Assembly: GCF_049532965.1 (NCBI RefSeq)
Contig: NZ_CP186694.1
Span: forward strand, 4,464,001-4,528,000
Length of the DNA: 64,000 nt
Source of the DNA: Roseateles sp049532965
Lineage (GTDB): Bacteria; Pseudomonadota; Gammaproteobacteria; Burkholderiales; Burkholderiaceae_C
Direction: 5' to 3'
The notes beneath the pieces are model-generated. The model was not told where the DNA came from, ran no database searches, and saw only the letters and a program-made list of their open reading frames with translations. Shown here one piece after another: positions 56,017 to 64,000 of the stretch. Position 1 is the first letter of the stretch, and each line of letters opens with the position of its first letter. The position numbers and the translations under genes are program-made.

Positions 56017-58422
56017 TCACGGTTGAGCCGTCACGATGGTGGCGGTGGCTGGATTGTTGTCCAGCATCACCCAGCCCGGGCAGCTGCTGCCGGAGCATGC
56101 CGCGCCGGTGGAGCGCCAGATCCGGCCATTGCTGTGCCGCTGGTAGAGCCCGCTCGTCGCCGCCTCGATCTGCACGGTGGCGGCGTTGTTGTCGAGCATC
56201 GTCCAGCCCGGGCAGCTGTTGCCGGAGCACACCGTGCCGGTGAAGCGCCAGACCTTGCCGTCGACATGCCGCTGGAACAGCCCGCCGATGTTCGCCGCGA
56301 TCTCGCGGGCCGCCGGGTTGTTGTCGAGCATCGTCCAGCCCGCGCAGCTGGTGGCCGAGCAAGCCGCGCCCGTCGAGCGCCAGATCGCGCCGGTGTCGTG
56401 GAGCTGGTAGAGCTGGCCGCCCGCGGCCGCGAGGGCCTTCGTGTGCGGGTTGTTGTCGAGCATCGTCCAGCCCGGGCAGCTGCTGCCGGAGCAGGCCACG
56501 CCGGTCGAGCGCCAGATGCGGCCGTTGCTGTGACGCTGGTAGAGGCGCGTGCCGTCCGCGACGATGTCCACCGTGGCCGGATTGTTGTCGAGCATCGTCC
56601 AGCCGGGGCAGCTGTTGCCCGAGCACGCCACGCCGGTCGAGCGCCAGATCTTGCCGTCGGCATGACGCTGGTACAGCGAGCTGCCTCCGGCGGCGATCTG
56701 CCTGGTCGCCGGGTTGTTGTCCAGCATCTGCCAGCCGGGGCACGAGTTGCCGCCGCAGCGGATGCCGGTGTAGCGCCAGACCTTGCCGTCCGCATGCAAC
56801 TGGTACAGCGCGTTGCCGCCCGCCGCGATCGCGCGCGTCGCCGGGTTCGCGTCGAGCAGCACCCAGCCCGGGCAGCCGGCGCCGGAACAGGCCACGCCGG
56901 TGTGGGCCCAGATGCGGCCGTCGGCATGCATCTGGAACAGCATGCCGCTCGACAGTGCGAAGGACTGCGGCGCCAGCAGATTGACGGCCGCCTCGAGGTT
57001 GATGCGACGGCGCGTGATGCCGTTGCGCGAGTCGGTGATCGCCGTGCCGGTCGACTGCAACGCGCCGAGGACGTCGTTGACGTTGGCGGTCGGCACCATC
57101 GACCGGATCGCCGCGAACGCGCCGGCCACGTGCGGCGTCGCCATCGACGTGCCGCTCTTGATGCCGAAGGCGCTGCCCGTCACGGACGAGGTGATGCTCG
57201 AACCCGGCGCGAGCAGGTCCACCAGCGTCGAGCTGTTGGAGAAGCTCGAGACCACGTCGCTCTTCGTCGTCGAGCCCACGGTGACTGCGGTGGAAATGCA
57301 GCCCGGGGCGCTGACGCCCGTCGACGAGCCGTTGTTGCCCGATGCGATGACCGTCGCGACGCGGGCGGCGAGCAGGTCGTCGATGACGTCCTTGCGGGTA
57401 TCCGCATCGCAGGCGGCCGCATTGACGCCGCCACCCAGGCTCATGTTGGCCGCGACGATGTTGCGCGCCGCGCGCCGTTCGAGCACGCGCTGCAGGCCGC
57501 GGATCTGGTCCGACGTGAAGCTCAGCGCACAGGGCGACGGACGCCCGTTGTTGGCGCAGGGCGTGTTGGCCGCCGAGTCGACGAAGCGCGAGAACACCTG
57601 CACGGCCATGATGTTGGCGTCGGGCGCCATGCCGTTGAACGTGGTGGCGCCCGTCGCGCGTCCGGCGGCGATGCCGGCGACGTGCGTGCCGTGGTCGCAG
57701 CCGGTCATGCCGCACGCTGCGCCCGATCCCACGGCGGTGCTGCTGGAGGCGCCGCCCGGGCAGACTGACGTCGAGTTGTTGGCCGCCGACGTGGTCGAGT
57801 AGCACGCCTCCTCGACCACGCGGCCGGTGAGGAACGGATGGTTGCTCTGCACGCCGGTATCGAGGATCGCCACCGTTGTCCCCGCGCCGCGTGCGCCGAG
57901 CGCATGGGCCTGCGGCGCGCGCACGAGCGGTCCGGAGTCCGCCAATGTCGCCGGCACCGGGACGTCCTCCATCAATGCGGCGACATCGCCTTGGGCCACG
58001 AGCTCGTCGAGCTGCGCCGCGTTGACTTCCATCACCACCAGCGAGGTGTCGGGCAGCGCCTCCACCGCGTCCGCACCGCGGGCCCGCAGACGGACCACCA
58101 ACTGGTCTCGCGCACTGCGGATCGCCGGCGTTTCCCCCAGCGCGCGCAGCGGCTCCACGGACTGGCTCGACCCATCGGCCATCGCCGACAGCCGCGCGAT
58201 CACGCGCACCTTCCGCGGCGACTGCAAGGCCTTCGCCCGCAGCGCGGAGTACCCGGTCACGCGCAGCGTTTCGCCACTGCGCAGTTGCGCATGCGGCACC
58301 ACGTCGGTGTCCGGTTTCGAGGGTTGGGCCGCAGCCGGTGCCATGCCCAGCATCGCAGCACTCGCCCCGGCCAGCACCGCCCAGGCGGCCCAACCACGAC
58401 GCATCACAGTCATCGATTTCAT
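56017..58422 (-). CDS. Secreted subtilisin-like (S8) protease with seven C-terminal repeats
   Basis: An 801-residue protein with a signal peptide (about 1-33), a prodomain (about 55-155), a catalytic domain (about 180-480) and a repeat region (about 490-801). The triad is complete: Asp in ILDTG (188), His in DHGTHVAG (244) and Ser in SGTSMATP (426), with the oxyanion Asn in ASGNNG (363). The C-terminus holds seven copies of a roughly 44-residue unit: LYQ(L/R)H..G.IWR.TG..CSG..CPGW.MLDNNPAT, each with two Cys. Such repeats fit a seven-bladed propeller that could bind carbohydrate. AGGAG is six bases before ATG 58422. Confidence 0.9.
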   Translation of the reverse strand: MKSMTVMRRGWAAWAVLAGASAAMLGMAPAAAQPSKPDTDVVPHAQLRSGETLRVTGYSALRAKALQSPRKVRVIARLSAMADGSSQSVEPLRALGETPAIRSARDQLVVRLRARGADAVEALPDTSLVVMEVNAAQLDELVAQGDVAALMEDVPVPATLADSGPLVRAPQAHALGARGAGTTVAILDTGVQSNHPFLTGRVVEEACYSTTSAANNSTSVCPGGASSSTAVGSGAACGMTGCDHGTHVAGIAAGRATGATTFNGMAPDANIMAVQVFSRFVDSAANTPCANNGRPSPCALSFTSDQIRGLQRVLERRAARNIVAANMSLGGGVNAAACDADTRKDVIDDLLAARVATVIASGNNGSSTGVSAPGCISTAVTVGSTTKSDVVSSFSNSSTLVDLLAPGSSITSSVTGSAFGIKSGTSMATPHVAGAFAAIRSMVPTANVNDVLGALQSTGTAITDSRNGITRRRINLEAAVNLLAPQSFALSSGMLFQMHADGRIWAHTGVACSGAGCPGWVLLDANPATRAIAAGGNALYQLHADGKVWRYTGIRCGGNSCPGWQMLDNNPATRQIAAGGSSLYQRHADGKIWRSTGVACSGNSCPGWTMLDNNPATVDIVADGTRLYQRHSNGRIWRSTGVACSGSSCPGWTMLDNNPHTKALAAAGGQLYQLHDTGAIWRSTGAACSATSCAGWTMLDNNPAAREIAANIGGLFQRHVDGKVWRFTGTVCSGNSCPGWTMLDNNAATVQIEAATSGLYQRHSNGRIWRSTGAACSGSSCPGWVMLDNNPATATIVTAQP
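56040..56960 (-). repeat. Seven in-frame tandem repeats of about 132 bases
   Basis: The DNA repeats with a period of about 129-135 bases. The marker GTTGTTGTCNAGCATCNNCCAGCC (short form GTTGTCGAGCATCGTCC) recurs near 56053, 56186, 56319, 56449, 56582 and 56716, with a diverged first copy (GCGTCGAGCAGC) near 56847. It encodes the repeats of the subtilase. Copies 3 to 7 in protein order are most alike, suggesting recent duplication. Confidence 0.85.
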
Positions 58423-58500
58423 ACCTGTCTCCTGACGACGGCCAACATCGACCGCCCGGGGCGACTTTCGGCGGCCTGGGCGGGCCAAAAAACCGCTGTC

Positions 58501-58560
58501 CTAGGGATGGCTGCCCCCTTGCGAGGGAGGGGATGGCCCCATGGATGAGGGATGTTTCCC
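58501..58560 (-). promoter_or_regulatory. C/G-rich block upstream of the subtilase
   Basis: Read on the minus strand, the order is ACATCCCTCATCC, ATGGGGCC, ATCCCCTCCCTC, AAGGGGG and CATCCCTAGGA. This parallels the block at 55375 and, in part, 46775-46805. It lies 80-140 bases before the subtilase ATG and may bind a shared activator. Confidence 0.4.
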
Positions 58561-58628
58561 CACTGCGGGGGAAGCGTCGGTCGGCACGGACCGCGGATCT
58601 CGGGTGCCAACGGAGCCGGTCTGAAACA

Positions 58629-58668
58629 TGCATAAACACGCAACAACAAGAATAATCGTGCATACTGC
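58629..58668. promoter_or_regulatory. Direct repeat candidate operator before the deoR gene
   Basis: ATGCATAAAC (58629) and GTGCATACTG (58659) are direct repeats (RTGCATA) 30 bases apart, about three helical turns, in an AT-rich stretch 28-67 bases before the DeoR ATG. DeoR-type regulators often bind spaced repeats. Confidence 0.35.
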
Positions 58669-58695
58669 GTCGCTCGAGCTTCATCGGACCACCCC

Positions 58696-59484
58696 ATGAC
58701 GTCCAACGACCTGCCTCAGACCCGCAGGCACCTCATTGCGGAGCGGCTCGCCGCCGGCCAGCCCGTCGTGGCGGCGGACCTCGCGGCCGAATTCAACTTG
58801 TCGGAGGACGCCATCCGCCGCGACCTGCGAGCGCTCGCGGCGGAGGGCTTGTGCCGCCGTGTCTATGGCGGCGCGGTGCCGGTGCAGGCCAACGACCGGC
58901 CGCTTGCCGCGCGGCTGCGGGAGGATCCGGCGCGCAAGTCGGCGCTGGCGCGGGCTGGCGCCGCCACGGTCCAGCCCGGCGAACTGGTGTTCATCGACAC
59001 CGGCAGCACGAACCTGGCGCTGGTGGATTTCCTCCCGGAAGACGCGGGCGTGACGGTCGCGACCAATGCGGTCGATGTCGCGGCGGCGGTGCTGCGGCGC
59101 CAGGACCTGCGCCTGCTGTTGATCGGGGGCGAGGTGGATCGGCACCTGGGTGGTTGCGTCGACGCCGCGGCGGTCGACGCGCTCTCGCGCATGCGCATCG
59201 ACCGCGGGTTCGTCGGCGTGTGCGCGCTGTCCGTGGCCGACGGCGTGATGACGACGCACTTCAGCGAAGCGGCCTTCAAGCGGACGCTCGTGGAGAACAG
59301 CTGCCACTGCGTTGCGCTGCTGACCAGCGACAAGGCCCGCGCGAAGGCGTCGCATCGCATCGCTGCATTCAAGGCCCTCGACACGGTCGTGCTGGAGCCG
59401 GCGCTCGATGCCGATGTCGCCCGGGGCTTGCGCGACGCAGGCGCCCATCTGATCGAGGTGGCTGGTGCGGAGAGAGCCCGATGA
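58696..59484 (+). CDS. DeoR-family transcriptional regulator
   Basis: A 262-residue regulator with the DeoR helix-turn-helix at the N-terminus (RHLIAERLAAGQPVVAADLAAEFNLSEDAIRRDLRALAAEGLCRRVYGGAV) and a DeoRC sugar-phosphate-binding domain (VFIDTGSTNLALVDFLP, LLLIGGEVDRHLGGCVD). It should sense a sugar phosphate. Its TGA overlaps the MFS gene's ATG (ATGA), so it probably controls that transporter. Confidence 0.92.
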   Translation: MTSNDLPQTRRHLIAERLAAGQPVVAADLAAEFNLSEDAIRRDLRALAAEGLCRRVYGGAVPVQANDRPLAARLREDPARKSALARAGAATVQPGELVFIDTGSTNLALVDFLPEDAGVTVATNAVDVAAAVLRRQDLRLLLIGGEVDRHLGGCVDAAAVDALSRMRIDRGFVGVCALSVADGVMTTHFSEAAFKRTLVENSCHCVALLTSDKARAKASHRIAAFKALDTVVLEPALDADVARGLRDAGAHLIEVAGAERAR

Positions 59485-60656
59485 GCGCCGCACCGCACGA
59501 GGCGCGACGCGGGCTGTCTTCGGCCGAGAGCCTGGTTGAGAAACCGGAGAACCGCCTGGCCGTCCGGCTGGCCTTTCTGGTCGCGGGCTTCGGCGTTGCG
59601 TGCTGGGCGCCGCTGGTGCCGTTCGCTCGCCATCGACTCGGCGTCGACGAGGGCACGCTGGGCGTGTTGCTGTTGTGCCTGGGCTTTGGTTCGGTGACGG
59701 CCATGGTCGCGGCCGGCGTGTTGAGCACGCGCTTCGGCACGCGGCCGGTGATCGTCGCCAGCGGGTTTGGTCTGGCCGCGATGCTGCCCCTGCTTGCGGT
59801 GGCCGATGCCCCCTGGAGCCTGGGTCTGGCGCTGGCGGTCTTCGGCGCCTGCCTGGGTGCGCTCGACGTCGCGATGAACCTCAACGCGCTGGAAGTGGAG
59901 CGCATCGCGGCGCGGCCGCTGATGTCGGGATTCCATGCGCTCTACAGCGTGGGCGGCTTCGTCGGCGCGGGCTTCATGACGCTATTGCTGTCGATGGGAT
60001 TCGAGCCCCTGCATGCGACGCTGCTTGCCGCGGCGCTGATGGCCCTGGCCGTCGTCGTCGCCTGGCCGTATGTGCTGGAGACCGAACGCTCGACGCAGGG
60101 ACCGCTGTTCGTCATGCCGCGCGGCATCGTGTGGCTGATCGCCGCGCTGGCCGCGGCCACCTTCCTGGCCGAAGGCGCGGTGCTCGACTGGAGCGCGTTG
60201 CTGATCACCGAATCGCAGGGCGTCGCGCCGGCCCAGGGCGGTCTTGGATTCATGCTGTTTTCGGTGGCGATGACGGTGGGCCGATTTGCGGGCGATGCCG
60301 TCGTCCTGCGGCTGGGGGACCGCCGGACGCTGCGGCTCGGCGGCCTGGTGGCGGTGCTCGGCGTCGCGACGCTGCTGCTGGCGCCGGTGGCGGTGCTGTC
60401 CTTCGCCGGCTTCGTGCTCCTGGGCCTCGGCGCCTCCAACCTGGTGCCGGTGCTCTTCCGGCGGGCCGGCCAGCAGCGGGTCATGCCCGCCGCATTCGCC
60501 GTGTCGGCGGTGACGACGGCCGGTTATGCGGGCGTGCTGCTCGGTCCGGCGCTGATCGGGTTCCTGGCCTCGGCAGTCGGTCTGTCCGCAGCGTTCTGGC
60601 TGCTGGCGGCGCTGCTGGTGCTCGTTCCCGTGAGCGCAGCCCGTGTGACGCGTTGA
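59481..60656 (+). CDS. MFS transporter
   Basis: A 391-residue protein with 12 predicted helices and MFS loops such as GVLSTRFGTRP and GFHALYSVGGFVGAG. The segment GLDVAMNLNA-like (GALDVAMNLNALEVE) and the overall form suggest the FucP/YbjJ-type group. Substrate unknown. Coupled to the DeoR gene by an ATGA overlap. The N-terminal 30 residues are cytoplasmic and charged. Confidence 0.87.
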   Translation: MSAAPHEARRGLSSAESLVEKPENRLAVRLAFLVAGFGVACWAPLVPFARHRLGVDEGTLGVLLLCLGFGSVTAMVAAGVLSTRFGTRPVIVASGFGLAAMLPLLAVADAPWSLGLALAVFGACLGALDVAMNLNALEVERIAARPLMSGFHALYSVGGFVGAGFMTLLLSMGFEPLHATLLAAALMALAVVVAWPYVLETERSTQGPLFVMPRGIVWLIAALAAATFLAEGAVLDWSALLITESQGVAPAQGGLGFMLFSVAMTVGRFAGDAVVLRLGDRRTLRLGGLVAVLGVATLLLAPVAVLSFAGFVLLGLGASNLVPVLFRRAGQQRVMPAAFAVSAVTTAGYAGVLLGPALIGFLASAVGLSAAFWLLAALLVLVPVSAARVTR

Positions 60657-60680
60657 CCGGCGGCGTGACGGAGCGCGGCT

Positions 60681-61685
60681 TCAGTAGCCGGCGCCCATCA
60701 CGCCCTTGAGGTGCTCCACCAGCAGTCGCACCCCTTGCGGGGTGTGGCTGCTCCACGGGTGGATCGCATAGACCGCGTCGCCGAAGAAGCCCACGGCGCG
60801 CCACTCCGGCAACAGCTCGACCAGCCGTCCGTCCCTCACCGCATCGCGGGCGCTGAAGTCCGGCAGCAGGGCGATGCCCATTCCCGACAGCGCCGCCTCT
60901 CGCAGCACCTCGCTGTTGCCGGCGCGAAGGGGCCCCTGCACCGGCACCCGCAGGCGCTCGCGTGCCTGCTCGTCCGCGCCGCGCTCGAAGAACCATTGGG
61001 CCGGACCGGGCCGGAGATACGGCAGGCAGTGGTGCTGCGCCAGTTCGGCCGGATGCTCGGGACGGCCGGCACGGGCGAGGTAGGACGGGCTGGCTGTCAG
61101 CAGCGCACGCGATGGGCAGAGCTTGAACGCCACATGCGTTTCCGGCGGCGCGCTCGTGTGCCGGATGGCCAGATCGAAGCCTTCCTGCGCCAGCGGCACG
61201 AGTCGATCCGACAGGTCGAGCTCGATGCGCAAGGCGGGATAGCGCTCGAAGAACGCGGGCAGCGCGGGCGCCACGTGCTGTCGTCCGAGTGCGACCGGCG
61301 CCGTCACCCGCAACAGCCCGCGCGGTGCTCCGGCCGCGTCCCGCGCTTCGCTGAGGCTGCGGCTCAGCAGTGCCAGACCCGGCTCCGCCTGCTCGACGAG
61401 CCGCAATCCCGCCTCGTTCAGGCGCACCGAGCGTGTCGTGCGCTGCATCAGTTGCTGGTCCAGATGCCGCTCCAGATCCGCCACGCGCTGGCTGACCGCG
61501 GCCTTCGATAGCCCCAATCGCTGCGCCGCCTTCGTGAAGCTGCCGAGCCGCGCGACCGCGATCAGCGCCTGCAACTGGGACCACAGCAACTCGTCGCGTG
61601 CCTCCGCCTTGAGCGGGGAAGGTGGAGGGGCCAGCGGGCGCGCGGCCGTTCGAGGGTGGGATGAAGCGGGGGAGCGGGCAGGCAT
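60681..61685 (-). CDS. LysR-family transcriptional regulator
   Basis: A 334-residue regulator. The helix-turn-helix SFTKAAQRLGLSKAAVSQRVADLERHLD starts near residue 49. The effector domain (about 120-320) contains GLLRVTAPVALGRQHVAPALPAFFERYPALRIELDLSD, a hallmark of the CrgA-like group. The first 30 residues are Pro/Ala/Ser-rich and may be an over-extended start; the true start could be further in. It is divergent from mmsA and may control it. Confidence 0.88.
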   Translation of the reverse strand: MPARSPASSHPRTAARPLAPPPSPLKAEARDELLWSQLQALIAVARLGSFTKAAQRLGLSKAAVSQRVADLERHLDQQLMQRTTRSVRLNEAGLRLVEQAEPGLALLSRSLSEARDAAGAPRGLLRVTAPVALGRQHVAPALPAFFERYPALRIELDLSDRLVPLAQEGFDLAIRHTSAPPETHVAFKLCPSRALLTASPSYLARAGRPEHPAELAQHHCLPYLRPGPAQWFFERGADEQARERLRVPVQGPLRAGNSEVLREAALSGMGIALLPDFSARDAVRDGRLVELLPEWRAVGFFGDAVYAIHPWSSHTPQGVRLLVEHLKGVMGAGY

Positions 61686-61686
61686 G

Positions 61687-61708
61687 ATTGTTCAGTTTAT
61701 CGAACGAT
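61687..61708. promoter_or_regulatory. Inverted repeat between the LysR gene and mmsA
   Basis: GTTC (61690-61693) and GAAC (61702-61705) are separated by eight bases, with outer AT/AT matches. It resembles a LysR box, but it abuts the assigned LysR ATG at 61685, supporting a later start for that gene. Confidence 0.4.
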
Positions 61709-61725
61709 GAGGTCGGTAATCTGGG

Positions 61726-61752
61726 CTAGGCAGCCGCAGGGGTGCTGCCTAG
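61726..61752. promoter_or_regulatory. Nine-base stem in the mmsA leader
   Basis: CTAGGCAGC (61726-61734) is complementary to GCTGCCTAG (61744-61752) with a nine-base loop. It ends 34 bases before the mmsA GTG. It may be an operator or an RNA hairpin. Confidence 0.4.
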
Positions 61753-61786
61753 ACTCCATCGCATCCCCAGAACGCAGGAGACCGCC

Positions 61787-63313
<1,527 letters not shown>

Positions 63314-63367
63314 GCACCAGCGGCCGGGGAGGGTTCCCCAAGTGCCACGGTGATGCCCTTCGACGAG

Positions 63368-63408
63368 CCCCCTCACCCTCGCCCTCTCCCCCTCCGGGGG
63401 GCGAGGGG
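63368..63408. repeat. Extragenic palindrome, left member of an inverted pair
   Basis: CCCTCACCCTCGCCCTCTCCC continues into CTCCGGGGGGCGAGGGG. Internal CTCGCC (63378-63383) pairs with GGCGAG (63400-63405). The left end CCCTCACCC is the inverse of the end of the second element at 63469. Confidence 0.6.
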
Positions 63409-63468
63409 ATGACCGTGGCGGCTCCCTCGATGAAAGGACTCCACCCTCCGAGGGCCGCGGACCTCTTA

Positions 63469-63506
63469 CTCCCTCTCCCGCTTGCGGGAGAGGGTTGGGG
63501 TGAGGG
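63469..63506. repeat. Extragenic palindrome, right member of an inverted pair
   Basis: Stem CCCTCTCCCG (63471-63480) with CGGGAGAGGG (63485-63494) and tail TTGGGGTGAGGG. This resembles widespread REP-type hairpins ending in GGGTGAGGG. It is inverted relative to the element at 63368, making a BIME-like pair after mmsA. Confidence 0.6.
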
Positions 63507-63548
63507 TTCTCGCGACGGGCACCAGGCCTGATCGGCTACCCTTGCCGG

Positions 63549-64000
63549 ATGTTTCCGAGCGGTGATGCCCCTTCCGACCTGACCTCCCCCGCGGCGCTCC
63601 ACGGCGTGCCGTTGAGCGAGCTGCTCGCGCGGGCGCGCCTGGCCCAGCAGCAAGCGCGGCTGGACGACGGCCTGACGCTGGCCGACGCGGTCTGGCATCG
63701 CGCCGACGCCGAGGGCTTCATCAACGAGCAGGCCGAGGCCGGCAAGCTGCGCAGCTACTTCCGCCTGCGCATGGGCGACCTGCCCGGCATGCTCGATACC
63801 GGCGAGCGGGCGTTGCGCCTGATGCGCCCCCTCGGCGCCAGCCCCGCGATGTGCGAGCTGCTGCGCTGGATGAGCCTGGCCGCCTGCGAGCTGGGCGCCT
63901 ACGACCAAGGACTTGCGTGCGCGCATGAGGCGCTCAAGATCGCCGGCGAGGTCGGCGATGTGCGCCTGCACGCCGTGGCCCTGAACGGCCTGGGCGCCTG
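63549..64000 (+). CDS. TPR-type protein, N-terminal fragment (runs off the window)
   Basis: The first 150 residues from ATG 63549 are soluble and helical, with TPR-like pairs (LLARARLAQQQARLDDGLTLADAVWHRADAEGF, GDLPGMLDTGERALRLMRP, ELGAYDQGLACAHEALKIAGEVGD). Helical repeats of this form often precede GGDEF or other effector domains in this genus. What follows is outside the window. A TACCCT box 13 bases before the ATG suggests a short leader. Confidence 0.65.
   Translation, partial: MFPSGDAPSDLTSPAALHGVPLSELLARARLAQQQARLDDGLTLADAVWHRADAEGFINEQAEAGKLRSYFRLRMGDLPGMLDTGERALRLMRPLGASPAMCELLRWMSLAACELGAYDQGLACAHEALKIAGEVGDVRLHAVALNGLGA

Noticed and set aside
56040..56960. CRISPR-like periodic repeats
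   Set aside because: Period about 132 bases, in-frame and encoding the Cys-repeat domain of the protease; no spacers of uniform length.

Overview
The window looks like a chromosomal segment of a high-GC beta-proteobacterium of the order Burkholderiales, most like the Roseateles/Mitsuaria/Rubrivivax group. The evidence is a DUF3567 protein, a PhaM-type polyhydroxyalkanoate granule protein, a two-gene cobalamin methionine synthase, a TctC/Bug binding protein, ArgP/ArgO, and short-leader promoters of the TAGAAT type. Genus assignment is inference. There are no rRNA or tRNA genes, phage genes, insertion sequences or CRISPR arrays. Most of the window is core or semi-core chromosome; the least ordinary regions are 0-1.1 kb, 19.2-24.8 kb, 28.2-30.3 kb, 37.1-39.4 kb and 55.4-58.7 kb.

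Layout. 0-1.1 kb (minus): end of an HPr-rel-A type cassette (Tat-exported protein, PqqD-like protein, start of an HprK-related kinase), each start overlapping the previous stop. 1.2-5.1 kb: an ABC exporter and a phosphatase lipoprotein. 5.4-9.4 kb: glcDEF glycolate oxidase with its terminator. 9.4-17.6 kb: FIST protein, PhaM, MarC, TraB/GumN protein, a twin-AAA ATPase, DUF3567 and DUF3108 proteins. 17.6-19.2 kb: FAH-family and DUF4197 genes. 19.2-24.8 kb: methionine synthase in two genes separated by an oppositely oriented degenerate HD-GYP gene; the second half lies behind a recognisable S-adenosylhomocysteine (SAH) riboswitch. 24.8-28.2 kb: TonB-dependent receptor and exonuclease III. 28.2-30.3 kb: an AlbA_2/ATPase/TPR protein of lower GC. 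30.3-37 kb: TctC, two tandem TPR-GGDEF diguanylate cyclases, UraA permease.

37-39.4 kb: a TetR regulator with matching palindromes at its own promoter and before a 39-residue membrane peptide, then a ribbon-helix-helix/SPFH operon. 39.5-42.7 kb: DsbA, SPOR protein, ArgS. 42.8-47 kb: a Ser/Thr kinase fused to a cyclic-nucleotide-binding-like domain, a PsiF protein, a metallophosphoesterase, a universal stress protein and two small ORFs. 47-50.2 kb: ArgP/ArgO with DadA. 50.2-55.2 kb: YegD-like Hsp70, S9 peptidase, UPF0149 protein. 55.4-58.7 kb: a candidate small RNA, then on the minus strand a secreted subtilase with seven roughly 44-residue C-terminal repeats (probable beta-propeller), coupled to a small secreted protein resembling the protease prodomain. 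58.7-63.3 kb: DeoR and MFS genes, a LysR gene divergent from mmsA, and a pair of inverted extragenic palindromes. The window ends in the N-terminus of a TPR protein.

Functional threads. One-carbon/sulfur cycle: split MetH under SAH control. Regulation: c-di-GMP synthesis (two GGDEF proteins with intact catalytic and I-sites), one inactive-looking HD-GYP, and one eukaryotic-like kinase. Export and surface: the ABC exporter, TonB receptor, protease module, DsbA and SPOR protein. Start codons were chosen by Shine-Dalgarno sites, signal peptides and family N-termini; where these disagree the entry says so.
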